From: RBG-16-66-20 sp052386675
Lineage (GTDB): Bacteria; Pseudomonadota; Gammaproteobacteria; Burkholderiales; SG8-39
NCBI GenBank assembly: GCA_052386675.1
Contig: JBQTJX010000029.1
Span: 1-64,000 of the forward strand
Direction: 5' to 3'
DNA length: 64,000 bases
Part shown: positions 1-8,130 of the stretch, piece by piece
Layout: every line of letters starts with the position of its first letter
How positions within the stretch are numbered: the first letter of the stretch is position 1
Notes under the pieces: generated by a model
What the model was told of the DNA's origin: nothing
The model's input: only the letters and a program-made list of their open reading frames with translations
Databases searched by the model: none
Translations under genes and position numbers: made by a program

Positions 1-367
1 GGGGTTTTTCGAACGGAATTTCCGCTTCCGGGAATTTCGTTTTTATCGCCGGTCAGATCGGCTGGACCGGTGAAGGCAAATGGGAAGCAAAGGATTTCGC
101 AAGCCAATTCAAGCAAACCATCAAAAATACTCTAGCCGTACTTGCCGAAGCAGGCGGGCGGCCTGAACACATCGTGCGCATGACCTGGTACATCACGAGC
201 AAGCAGGAGTACCTTGGTGCGGTCAAGGAAGTCGGCGCCGCCTGGCGCGAACTCATCGGCCGGCACTACCCGGCGATGGCGGTGGTGCAGGTGGGCGCGC
301 TGATCGAGGACGAGGCGAAAATCGAGATCGAGACACCGCGGTCGTGCCGGAGGCAAACCCGTCATGA
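1..367 (+). CDS. RidA/YjgF-family protein, 5'-truncated, probable frameshift near the 3' end
   Basis: The window opens inside this gene. From base 3 the frame reads a RidA-type protein, with GFSNG, AGQIGW, a central NTLAVLAEAGG segment, VRMTWYIT and a C-terminal AKIEIE strand. RidA-family enzymes are small trimeric deaminases that remove reactive enamine/imine intermediates; this one may serve the flavin monooxygenase that follows. After IEIE (about base 332) the frame runs on into the next gene out of register. Adding one base restores a family-typical tail (TAVVPEANPS) and a TGA at 365-367 that overlaps the ATG at 364. I read this as a one-base deletion or a sequencing error near the contig edge. 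The first about 150 bases use AT-richer codons than anything downstream. The family call is firm; the substrate is unknown. Confidence 0.8.
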
Positions 368-2736
368 AGATCAGCATCGTCGGCGGTGGGCCCGGGGGCC
401 TGTACTTTGCGCTGCTCGCGCAGAAAGCCTGGCCGCGCTGGGACATCATGGTCTACGAGCGCAACCGGCCCGACGACACCTTCGGCTTCGGCGTGGTGTT
501 CTCCGACCAGACGCTGGACGCCTTCAAGGCCTACGACGTGCCGTCCTACGAGATGATCCGGCGCCGCTTCGCCTACTGGGGCGACGTGGACGTGGTCTAC
601 AAGGGCCGCACCATGCGCTCCGGCGGCAACGGCTTCTGCGGCTGCTCGCGCGTGGCGCTGCTGCACATCCTGCACGACCGCTGCCGCGAACTGGGCGTGA
701 AGCTGCGCTTCGGGCAGGAGGTCGAGGGGCTGGAGCAGTTTCCGGATTCCGACCTCATAGTGGTCGCCGACGGCATCAACTCCCGGATCCGCGAGCAGCA
801 CCGCGACCACTTCCGGCCCAGCGTGGACCTGCGGCCGAACAAATTCGTCTGGCTGGGTTCGACGCGGCCGCTGGACGCCTTCAAGTACTTCTTCAAGGAA
901 ACCCCGCAAGGCGTGCTGCTCGCGCACGCCTACCAGTACGAGCCCGGGCGCAGCACCTGGATCGCCGAGATGGACGAAGGCACCTGGCGCAAGTTCGGCT
1001 TCGACGCCATGGACGAGGCGGCGATGCTGGAAACGCTGGAGGGCGTGTTCGCGGAAGAACTGGACGGCCATCCGCTCACCGCCAACCGCTCGCTCTGGCG
1101 CAACTTCCCCACCATCGTCAACGAGACCTGGGTCAAGGGCAACGCCGTGCTGGTGGGTGACGCCAAGGCCACCGCGCATTTCTCCATCGGCTCGGGCACC
1201 AAGCTTGCGATGGAGGACGCCATCGCCTTGTTCATGGCACTGCGCAGGGACGCCGATGTCCCGAAGGCCCTCGGGGCCTACGACACGCAGCGCCGCGAGG
1301 AGGTCGAGAAGACCCAGCATGCCGCCAACGTGTCGCTCGCCTGGTTCGAGCACATGAAGCGCTACTGGGACATGGACCCGCTGCAGTTCGCGTTCGGCGT
1401 CATGTCGCGCTCCAAGCAGATCACCTGGGAGAACCTGGAACTGCGCGACCCCGCGTTCGTGCGCGAGGTGCAGCAGTGGTATGCCTCGGGCGTGCGCGCG
1501 CAGGGCTTCGAGGTGGACGCGAAGAACCCGCCGGTGCCGATGTTCACCCCGTTCCGGCTGCGCGACCTGGTGCTGGAGAACAGGGTCGTGGTTTCGCCCA
1601 TGGACCAGTACTCGGCCGTGGAAGGCGTGCCGACCGACTGGCACCTGGTGCACCTGGGCTCGCGCGCCATCGGCGGCGCCGGGCTGGTGTGCGTAGAGAT
1701 GACCTGCGTCTCGCCCGAGGGCCGGATCACGTCCGGCTGCACCGGCCTGTGGAACGAAGCGCAGCGCGATGCGTTCCGGCGCATCGTGGACTTCTGCCAT
1801 TCAAACTCGCGGGCGAAGCTGTGCCTGCAGCTGGGGCACGCCGGGCGCAAGGGATCCACGCAACTGGGCTGGGAGCGCATGGACCATCCGCTTGAGCAGG
1901 GCAACTGGCCGCTTCTGTCCGCCTCGCCGATCCCGTACCTGGAGGGCGAGTCCCAGGTGCCGCGCGAGATGACGCGCGCCGACATGGACAAGGTGGCGGC
2001 GGACTTCGTGCGCTCGGCGCGCTTCGCCGACGAAGCCGGCTTCGACATGCTGGAGCTGCACATGGCGCACGGCTACCTGCTCGCGAGCTTCATCTCGCCG
2101 CTGACCAACACGCGCGGCGACGAATACGGCGGCGCGATCGCGAACCGAGCGCGCTTCCCGCTGGAAGTGTTCCGTGCGGTGCGCGCGGCCTGGCCGGCCG
2201 GCAAGCCCATGTCGGTGCGGATCTCCGCCACCGACTGGGCGCCGGGCGGGCTCGATGGCGATGACCTGGTCGCGTTCACGCGCCTGCTGAAGGACGCCGG
2301 CTGCGATCTGGTCGACTGTTCCACCGGCCAGACCGTGCCGCAGCAGAAGCCGGTCTACGGCCGCATGTACCAGGCGTCCTACGCCGACTGGGTGCGCAAC
2401 GAAGTGGGCATCGCCGCGATGACCGTGGGTGCGATCACGAGCGCCGACCAGGTCAACACGCTGCTCGCCTCGGGCAAGGCCGACCTGGTCGCGCTCGCCC
2501 GCCCGCACCTCACCAATCCCCACTTCACGCTGCAGGCTTCAGCCTGGTACCAGCATGGCCGGCAGCACTGGCCGCAGCAATACCACGCTGGCCGCGACCA
2601 GGCTTTCCGGTTGTCGGAGCGGGAGCGCCAGGAACTGAAGGACCTGCGCCTCAAGGCGCGGCCGGCGAGCCACCAGATCAAGGACCCGCCGCCGGTGATG
2701 CCGCCCGCCTACCGGGCCGCGGGCTCGAAGCTGTAG
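364..2736 (+). CDS. Fused aryl-CoA FAD monooxygenase / OYE-family reductase (anthraniloyl-CoA monooxygenase or salicylyl-CoA 5-hydroxylase type)
   Basis: A 790-residue two-domain flavoprotein. Residues 1-380 form a class A FAD monooxygenase, with GGGPGG at 7-12, the DG motif at 136-137 and GD at 265-266. Residues 391 to about 770 form an Old Yellow Enzyme NADH:flavin oxidoreductase, with QLGHAGRKGS, HMAHGYLL and TRGDEYGG. This fusion is the hallmark of 2-aminobenzoyl-CoA monooxygenase/reductase and the related salicylyl-CoA 5-hydroxylases, which hydroxylate, and in the former case also reduce, an aromatic CoA thioester in the cytoplasm. The ATG overlaps the reconstructed stop of the RidA gene, suggesting coupling. 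No aryl-CoA ligase is visible, so anthraniloyl-CoA versus salicylyl-CoA cannot be decided. The 3' end overlaps the convergent lipoprotein gene by 28 bases. Confidence 0.85.
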   Translation: MKISIVGGGPGGLYFALLAQKAWPRWDIMVYERNRPDDTFGFGVVFSDQTLDAFKAYDVPSYEMIRRRFAYWGDVDVVYKGRTMRSGGNGFCGCSRVALLHILHDRCRELGVKLRFGQEVEGLEQFPDSDLIVVADGINSRIREQHRDHFRPSVDLRPNKFVWLGSTRPLDAFKYFFKETPQGVLLAHAYQYEPGRSTWIAEMDEGTWRKFGFDAMDEAAMLETLEGVFAEELDGHPLTANRSLWRNFPTIVNETWVKGNAVLVGDAKATAHFSIGSGTKLAMEDAIALFMALRRDADVPKALGAYDTQRREEVEKTQHAANVSLAWFEHMKRYWDMDPLQFAFGVMSRSKQITWENLELRDPAFVREVQQWYASGVRAQGFEVDAKNPPVPMFTPFRLRDLVLENRVVVSPMDQYSAVEGVPTDWHLVHLGSRAIGGAGLVCVEMTCVSPEGRITSGCTGLWNEAQRDAFRRIVDFCHSNSRAKLCLQLGHAGRKGSTQLGWERMDHPLEQGNWPLLSASPIPYLEGESQVPREMTRADMDKVAADFVRSARFADEAGFDMLELHMAHGYLLASFISPLTNTRGDEYGGAIANRARFPLEVFRAVRAAWPAGKPMSVRISATDWAPGGLDGDDLVAFTRLLKDAGCDLVDCSTGQTVPQQKPVYGRMYQASYADWVRNEVGIAAMTVGAITSADQVNTLLASGKADLVALARPHLTNPHFTLQASAWYQHGRQHWPQQYHAGRDQAFRLSERERQELKDLRLKARPASHQIKDPPPVMPPAYRAAGSKL

Positions 2737-3014
2737 CCCTTTTCCCGCATGCAGCCGTCCACCAGCTGCTGCTCGCGAATGCGGGCCTCGGTGGTCCGGT
2801 CCGGCGCATCGAGGTTGCCGAAGCGGCGGTCCAGGGCGACCGAAGGCGCCGGCGCGCTGCTGCGGGAAACCTTGTCGTAGGCCAGCGCCTGGCAATCTCC
2901 CAGGTCGCGCTTCAGGGTTTCGGCATCCGAGCCGGCCTTGTGCCAGCCAACGCCGCCGCCGCAGGCGGCAAGGGCCAGGACCAGCAGCGGGACGGCGGGA
3001 GAAGTGGCGCGCAC
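2709..3014 (-). CDS. Small putative lipoprotein
   Basis: A 101-residue protein with a short lipoprotein signal; the lipobox LAAC places the lipidated cysteine at residue 18. The mature part is hydrophilic, with a GDCQALAYDKV segment and CMREKGYSF near the end. The two mature cysteines resemble those of small outer-membrane-associated lipoproteins of unknown function. It runs convergent to the monooxygenase (28-base tail overlap) and divergent from the kinase gene. Export as a lipoprotein is well supported; the role is unknown. Confidence 0.7.
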   Translation of the reverse strand: MRATSPAVPLLVLALAACGGGVGWHKAGSDAETLKRDLGDCQALAYDKVSRSSAPAPSVALDRRFGNLDAPDRTTEARIREQQLVDGCMREKGYSFEPAAR

Positions 3015-3072
3015 GGCTTTTCGCAGATTCTACGCCCGCCCTCCGGCGGGCCTGGGTTAGCATTCCCCGCTC

Positions 3073-4383
3073 ATGCACCAGCACATCGGCAAGTACGAGG
3101 TCCAGAAGCTGCTCGGCAAGGGCGCGACCGGCTCGGTCTACCTGGCCTCGGACCCGTTCGGCCAGCGCGAGGTGGCGATCAAGGTGCTGGACCAGATGCC
3201 CAACGATCCGGAAGAGGCGCGCCGGCAGCTCAAGTTCTTCCAGAACGAGGCGTCGCTCGCCGGCAAGCTGCGCCATCCGCACATCGTCAGCATCTACGAC
3301 GCCGGGATCGACAAGAAGGATGGCAAGGACCTGCGCTACCTTGTGATGGAGCTGGTCGAGGGCACCTCGCTGCAGCCGCACTGCGAACCGAAAAAGCTGT
3401 TGCCGGTGTCGCGCGCGGTGCAGATCGCCTACAAGTGCTGCAAGGCGCTCGACTACGCCAACGGCGTCGGCGTCGTGCACCGGGACATCAAGCCGGCGAA
3501 CATCATGGTGCGGCCGGATTTCGACATCAAGGTGGCCGATTTCGGCGCCGCGCAGCTGGCGCGCTCGGACACCACGCAGGTCGCTGGCGTGGGTTCGCCC
3601 GCCTACATGTCGCCCGAGCAGATCCGCGGCGGCGAGGAGATCGACTTCCGTTCCGACATGTTCTCGCTTGGCGGGGTGCTGTACCACGCGCTCACCGGCG
3701 CGCGCCCTTTTGGCGGCACCACCGCGTTCGGCCTGATGGAGGAGATCCTGTCCAAGGATCCGGAGGCCCCATCGGCGGTGAGGCACGACGTGCCGGCGGC
3801 GCTGGACGCGGTCCTGCTGCGCGCCCTGGGCAAGTCGCGCGACGAGCGCTACGCGAGCTGGGAGGATTTCGCCCGGGCGCTGGAGCCGATGCTGTCCGAG
3901 GAGGACGCCACCATCTCCAGCCTGTCGGACGTGGAGGAATTCAACGCCATGCGGCGCCTCGCGTTCTTCAGGCGCTTTCCCGACACCGAGCTCTGGGAGG
4001 TGGTGCGCGCCTGCCGCTGCCGCAAGGTGCTCGCCGGGACCGAACTGATCCGCGAGGGCGAGCCCGATGACCACATATACGTGCTCGCCGCCGGCATGCT
4101 CAAGGTGACGCAGCACGGCAAGCTGCTCAACGCAGTCAGCCCCGGGGAATGCGTCGGCGAGATGGTTTATGCCCGGCGCAGTTCCGCGCCGCGCAGCGCG
4201 ACCGTCACCGCGATGGAGATGAGCTGGGTGCTGGACCTGCGCGTCCCGGACATCGAGGGTTTCACCGAATCCTGCCGCGCGCATTTCTCCGAGGCCTTCC
4301 TCGCGGTGATGGCGGAGCGCCTGACCATGCTCGGCGGCCGGCTGCTGTCGCTGATGCAGGAGCAGAAGGTCGGGCTGGTCTAG
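3073..4383 (+). CDS. Serine/threonine protein kinase with C-terminal cyclic-nucleotide-binding domain
   Basis: A 436-residue soluble protein. The Hanks-type kinase (about residues 7-270) has the glycine loop GKGATGSVY at 15-23, the ATP lysine K37 (VAIK), the catalytic loop HRDIKPAN at 136-143 with D138, DFG at 156-158, and SPAYMSPEQ in the activation segment. Residues about 300-415 fit a cNMP-binding domain, with a phosphate-cassette-like VGEM then PRSATV (R374) and a REGE turn. All catalytic residues are intact, so an active kinase gated by cAMP or cGMP is the simplest reading; the gating is inference. Most bacterial Hanks kinases carry extracellular sensor domains, whereas this one has no membrane segment. 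The pepE gene follows two bases after the stop. Confidence 0.88.
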   Translation: MHQHIGKYEVQKLLGKGATGSVYLASDPFGQREVAIKVLDQMPNDPEEARRQLKFFQNEASLAGKLRHPHIVSIYDAGIDKKDGKDLRYLVMELVEGTSLQPHCEPKKLLPVSRAVQIAYKCCKALDYANGVGVVHRDIKPANIMVRPDFDIKVADFGAAQLARSDTTQVAGVGSPAYMSPEQIRGGEEIDFRSDMFSLGGVLYHALTGARPFGGTTAFGLMEEILSKDPEAPSAVRHDVPAALDAVLLRALGKSRDERYASWEDFARALEPMLSEEDATISSLSDVEEFNAMRRLAFFRRFPDTELWEVVRACRCRKVLAGTELIREGEPDDHIYVLAAGMLKVTQHGKLLNAVSPGECVGEMVYARRSSAPRSATVTAMEMSWVLDLRVPDIEGFTESCRAHFSEAFLAVMAERLTMLGGRLLSLMQEQKVGLV

Positions 4384-4384
4384 C

Positions 4385-5110
4385 TTGGCGCCGTCCCGCC
4401 TTCGCCTCCTGCTGCTTTCCAATTCGCGCAATCCCGGCGGCGGCTGGCTGGACCACGCGGAGCGCGAGATCCGCGATTTCCTGGGTGAAGCCGGTGCGAC
4501 GCCCCAGTCGCCACTGCTGTTCTTTCCCTTCGCCGCGGTTTCCATGAGCTTCGATGCCTACACCGCGATGGCGCGCAAGCGCTTCGCGAAGATGGGCTAC
4601 GCGCTCGTGGGCGCGCACCGCGCGGGACCGGGGGCGGCGCGCCGAGCTGGCGGATTCGTCGCCGGCGGCGGCAACACCTTCCGCCTGTTGCACGAGATGC
4701 AGCGCCGCGGCTGGCTGAAGAAGGTAAAAAGCGAGGTGGCAAAGGGCCGGCCGTATGTCGGCTGGAGCGCAGGCTCGAACCTCGCCTGCCCGACCATCCG
4801 CACCACCAACGATATGCCGGTCATCGAGCCGGCATCGCTTGCGGCGATGGGGCTGCTGGACTTCCAGCTCAATCCGCACTACACCGAGCGAACGCTTCCA
4901 GGGCATGGTGGCGAGTCGCGCGACCAGCGCATCGCGGAGTTCCTCGCACTCAATCCGCGTGTGCCGGTTCTCGGGCTCCGCGAGGGCAGCCTGCTGCGGG
5001 TGGAGGGTGGAAAGCTCGAGTTGCGCCTTGGTCCGGGCGCGCGGTTGTTCCGCGGCGGCCGCAAGCCGCGCGACCTGAAGCCCGGCGCGAACCTCGCGGG
5101 GCTGGCATGA
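4385..5110 (+). CDS. pepE: Dipeptidase E (peptidase family S51)
   Basis: A 241-residue protein that aligns from memory along its whole length with alpha-aspartyl dipeptidase PepE, which cleaves Asp-X dipeptides in the cytoplasm. Visible family blocks are LLLLSNSRNPG at the N-terminus, GGGNTFRLL, GWSAGSNLACPTIRTTNDMP and NPHY. The likely triad is S128 (GWSAGS), D143 and H165. The start is TTG at 4385, the only start that keeps the N-terminal strand; it lies two bases after the kinase stop, so expression is probably coupled. The stop overlaps the tag start (ATGA). Confidence 0.88.
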   Translation: MAPSRLRLLLLSNSRNPGGGWLDHAEREIRDFLGEAGATPQSPLLFFPFAAVSMSFDAYTAMARKRFAKMGYALVGAHRAGPGAARRAGGFVAGGGNTFRLLHEMQRRGWLKKVKSEVAKGRPYVGWSAGSNLACPTIRTTNDMPVIEPASLAAMGLLDFQLNPHYTERTLPGHGGESRDQRIAEFLALNPRVPVLGLREGSLLRVEGGKLELRLGPGARLFRGGRKPRDLKPGANLAGLA

Positions 5111-5667
5111 CGCGCTGCCCCTGGGCCCGGAATCCGCTCGCGATCCGGTATCACGACCGCGAGTGGGGCGTGCCGGTCAGGAACGACCGGAAACTCTTCG
5201 AGTTCCTCATCCTGGAGGGCGCGCAGGCCGGATTGTCCTGGGACACCATCCTCGCCAAGCGCGCGAACTACCGGCGCGCCTTCGACGGCTTCGACCCGCG
5301 CAAGGTGGCGCGCTACGGCGCGGCCAGGAAACGCCGTCTGATGGCCGATGCCGGGATCGTGCGGAACCGCGCGAAGATCGAGTCCGCCGTGGGCAACGCC
5401 AAGGCCTTCCTCGCGGTGCAGGCGGAATTCGGCAGCTTCGCCAGCTACGCCTGGGCCTTCGTCGGCGGCAAGCCCATCGTCAACCGGCATCGCACGACGA
5501 AGACCGTGCCAGCCCGCACCGAAGTCTCGGACGCTTTCTCGAAGGACCTTAAGCGGCGCGGCTTCAATTTCGTCGGTTCCACGATCATGTATGCCTTCAT
5601 GCAGGCGGTGGGCATGGTGGACGATCACGTGGCGGGCTGCTTCCGGCGCAAGGGGATGCGCAAGTGA
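5107..5667 (+). CDS. tag: DNA-3-methyladenine glycosylase I
   Basis: A 186-residue base-excision enzyme of the constitutive Tag type, which removes 3-methyladenine from alkylated DNA. Family features include the opening RCPWA, YHDREWG, FEFLILEGAQAGLSW, the NR.KI segment and GFNFVGSTI. The zinc-binding residues appear as C4, H16, H174 and C178 (DDHVAGC). Length and motif order are normal. It overlaps pepE upstream by ATGA, and its stop overlaps the next GTG start (GTGA), so it sits inside a kinase-pepE-tag-exported-protein operon. Confidence 0.92.
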   Translation: MTRCPWARNPLAIRYHDREWGVPVRNDRKLFEFLILEGAQAGLSWDTILAKRANYRRAFDGFDPRKVARYGAARKRRLMADAGIVRNRAKIESAVGNAKAFLAVQAEFGSFASYAWAFVGGKPIVNRHRTTKTVPARTEVSDAFSKDLKRRGFNFVGSTIMYAFMQAVGMVDDHVAGCFRRKGMRK

Positions 5668-6155
5668 CGCGGGTGCTGCTCGCCCTGGCACTCGCCGTCG
5701 CGCTCCCGGCGCAGGCCTTTGACGCCAATGGCATGAAGCTGGGCGGATCCGAGGCCGATGTCAGGAAGGTTTTTCCAAACGCCTACTGCAAGGCGCTGGA
5801 ATGGAAATCGGATGCCGCGGACCGGCGCTGCGACGACGCGCGCGCCATGTATGCCGCCGCGCGGGCGCGCCTGACGGTGTACCTGAAGGCCGGCGAGGTG
5901 CAGGCCTTCGACCTGCGCTTCGACGCGCGGGACCTGGAAACGCTGAAGCAGCACCTGCGCAGCGCCTACGGCAAGCCCTTGTCGGAGGCGACCGAGGTAA
6001 TCCCTCGCGGTGACAAGGGCGAGCGCCGGGTGTTCAAGATGCGCTGGGAGAAGGGCGCCGAGCGCGCCGTCCTCACCGCGCCGGAGAACAGCAAGCGCGT
6101 CGGGCTCGAGGCCTGGCGCGGGAATTTCGATACCGAGATCTACAGGGTCAAGTAG
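5664..6155 (+). CDS. Exported protein of unknown function
   Basis: A 163-residue protein starting with GTG (GTGA overlap with tag). A signal peptide of about 18 residues ends at ALPAQA, predicting a periplasmic product. The mature part begins FDANGMKLGGSEADVRKVFP, which resembles the short repeat-like motif (a substrate- or target-like segment ending in AVRKAFP) seen in many small proteobacterial periplasmic proteins. Two cysteines (YCKA, RRCDD) could form a disulfide. No enzyme family is recognised. The tail overlaps the convergent leuD stop by eight bases. Confidence 0.65.
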   Translation: MTRVLLALALAVALPAQAFDANGMKLGGSEADVRKVFPNAYCKALEWKSDAADRRCDDARAMYAAARARLTVYLKAGEVQAFDLRFDARDLETLKQHLRSAYGKPLSEATEVIPRGDKGERRVFKMRWEKGAERAVLTAPENSKRVGLEAWRGNFDTEIYRVK

Positions 6156-6759
6156 GGCGGGCCAGGTAGATCCACGGCCGCCGCGCGCGGTCGGCGGACT
6201 GGAAGGCAGCGATCCCGGACGCCATGGCCAGCGTCAGGCCAAGCTCGTCGAGTCCCTCCAGCAGCATGCGCTTGCGGCGCGGCGAGATCTCGAAGGCCAC
6301 GCGGCCGTTGATGGCTTGCCGCTCCAGGTCCACCGTGAACGTCGCGGTCGCGGGGTCGGAGGCGAGCGCCATCAGCTTTCCCACTTCGGCCCCCGGCAAC
6401 CGGATCGCGAGCAATCCGTTCTGGAAGCAGTTGCCGAAGAAGATGTCGCCGAACGAAGGCGCAATGACGCAGCGGATGCCCATGCCGGCGAGCGCCCAGA
6501 CGGCCATCTCGCGAGAGCTGCCGGTGCCGAAGTTCTCGCCGGCGACCAGGATCTTCGCCGCGCGCCAGGGCTCGCGGTTGAACACGAATTCCGGGTTCTC
6601 GCTGCCATCGGGCTGGTAGCGGACCATCTCGAAGGCCCAGGGCCCCAGCTCTGCGCGCGGCGTGCCGGCGCAGCGCTCGACGCGGATGATGAGGTCGGTG
6701 TCGACGTTTACCGCAGGGTAGGCGGCGGCGGTCGCGGTGAGGGTGCCGAACTTGTCCAT
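6148..6759 (-). CDS. leuD: LeuD-like small subunit of a 3-isopropylmalate dehydratase family enzyme
   Basis: A 203-residue swivelling-domain subunit that pairs with the LeuC-like protein encoded just upstream. Start ATG at 6759 gives the usual opening (MDKFGTL). NVDTDLII, ENFGTGSSRE and IAPSFGDIFFGNCFQNGLL are the family blocks. Classical LeuD has GCGSSREHAPWAL here; this protein has GTGSSREMAVWAL, with the conserved His-Ala-Pro changed, and the substrate loop after NVDTD differs. The pair may therefore hydrate or isomerise a different C4-C7 acid. No leuA or leuB lies nearby; instead an SDR gene precedes leuC. Confidence 0.82.
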   Translation of the reverse strand: MDKFGTLTATAAAYPAVNVDTDLIIRVERCAGTPRAELGPWAFEMVRYQPDGSENPEFVFNREPWRAAKILVAGENFGTGSSREMAVWALAGMGIRCVIAPSFGDIFFGNCFQNGLLAIRLPGAEVGKLMALASDPATATFTVDLERQAINGRVAFEISPRRKRMLLEGLDELGLTLAMASGIAAFQSADRARRPWIYLARPT

Positions 6760-6761
6760 GG

Positions 6762-8123
6762 CTAGAACGCCCGCGCGTCGGTGATCTCGCCGGCGACGGC
6801 ACACGCTGCGGCGGTGGCGGGGCTCGCGAGGTGGGTGCGCGCGCCCGGTCCCTGGCGGCCGACGAAATTGCGGTTCGAGGTGGATACGCAGCGCTCCCCG
6901 GGCGCGACCAGGTCGCCGTTGGCGCCGACGCACATGGAACAGCCGGGTTCGCGCCACTGGAACCCAGCGGCGCGGAACACCTCATGCAGCCCTTCGGCCT
7001 CGGCATCGCGCTTGACACGCATGGAGCCGGGCACGACCCAGGCCTCCACGTGCGCGGCGACCTTGCGCCCGCGCGCGATCGCGGCGGCCGCGCGCAGGTC
7101 CGAGAGGCGCGAATTGGTGCAGGAGCCGATGAACACGCGGTCGACCTTCGTGCCCGCGATCGGCTGGCCGGCCGCGAGGCCCATGTAGGCCAGCGCCTCG
7201 GGCTTGCGGTCGGGGATGGTGCCGTCCACGCCGATCACGTCTTCGGGACTGGTGCCCCAGGTCACCTGCGGCACGAGCGCAGCGCAGTCGAGCGACACTT
7301 CCCGGTCAAAGCGCGCGCCCGCATCGCTGGGCAGCGTCCTCCAGTGCGCGAGGGCCTGGTCCCACAGCGCCCCCTGCGGCGCGTGCTTGCGGCCCTCGAG
7401 ATAGGCGTAGGTCTTGTCGTCGGGCGCGACCATGCCGATCTTGGCGCCAAACTCGATGGACAGGTTGCACAGCGTCATGCGGCCTTCCATCTCCAGCGCG
7501 CGGACCGCAGGTCCGGCGTACTCCACCGCATGCCCGGCGCCGCCGGCGGTGCCGTAGGTCCCGATGAGCGCCAGGATCATGTCCTTCGCGCTTACGCCGG
7601 GCGGCAGCTTGCCGTCGAAGCGCGCCCGCATGGACTTGGGTTTTTGCTGCGCAATGGACTGCGTCGCGAGCACGTGGGACACCTCGCTCGAGCCGATGCC
7701 CCAGGCCAGCGCGCCCAGCGCGCCGTTGGTGCAGGTATGGCTGTCGCCGCAGACGAGGAGCGTGCCCGGCAGGGTGAATCCCGATTCCGGACCGATGACG
7801 TGCTCGATGCCCTGCTCCGGGTCGTTGGCCTCCAGCAGGGCAACGCCGTCGCGGTGGCATTCCTCCCGGAAGATGCGCATCACGTTCTTCGCCCAGGGCG
7901 TCTTGTCGCAGGCGCGCCCGGGCTCGGTGGCGACCACGTGGTCGGCGACGGCCAGCGTCAGGGCCGGGTCGCGCGCCTTGAGGCCGCGCCTCGCGTTGTC
8001 GCGCTGCGCCGGGCCGCCGGAGAGCTCGTTGAGGATGTGCCGGTCTACATGCAACAACTGAATGCCATCGCCCAGGTCGGCGATGACGTGGAGGTCCCAG
8101 ACCTTGTCGAACAGCGTCCGCAA
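6762..8123 (-). CDS. leuC: LeuC-like large (Fe-S) subunit of a 3-isopropylmalate dehydratase family enzyme
   Basis: A 453-residue aconitase-superfamily subunit. It begins LFDKVWDLHV, and the [4Fe-4S] ligands appear in IGSCTNSR and in CSMCVG. CGDSHTCTNGALGALAWGIG and VLATQ are family hallmarks. A TTG start at 8123 is the best fit to the family N-terminus. The segment after DRHILNE (SGGPAQ) departs from the housekeeping form (VTSPQAF), matching the divergence of the small subunit. It lies two bases upstream of leuD and eight bases downstream of the SDR gene, forming an SDR-leuC-leuD operon. Heterodimer formation with LeuD is expected; the natural substrate is uncertain. Confidence 0.85.
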   Translation of the reverse strand: MRTLFDKVWDLHVIADLGDGIQLLHVDRHILNELSGGPAQRDNARRGLKARDPALTLAVADHVVATEPGRACDKTPWAKNVMRIFREECHRDGVALLEANDPEQGIEHVIGPESGFTLPGTLLVCGDSHTCTNGALGALAWGIGSSEVSHVLATQSIAQQKPKSMRARFDGKLPPGVSAKDMILALIGTYGTAGGAGHAVEYAGPAVRALEMEGRMTLCNLSIEFGAKIGMVAPDDKTYAYLEGRKHAPQGALWDQALAHWRTLPSDAGARFDREVSLDCAALVPQVTWGTSPEDVIGVDGTIPDRKPEALAYMGLAAGQPIAGTKVDRVFIGSCTNSRLSDLRAAAAIARGRKVAAHVEAWVVPGSMRVKRDAEAEGLHEVFRAAGFQWREPGCSMCVGANGDLVAPGERCVSTSNRNFVGRQGPGARTHLASPATAAACAVAGEITDARAF

Positions 8124-8130
8124 CGCGCGC

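Noticed and set aside
3034..3051. GCCCGCC-CTCC-GGCGGGC hairpin as a transcription terminator
   Set aside because: It lies between two divergent gene starts and has no T-tract, so termination is not expected; kept only as a possible leader structure.
2539..4545. 668-codon minus-strand frame over the kinase gene
   Set aside because: It would cover an intact kinase and the lipoprotein gene in another frame; no motif or codon preference supports it.
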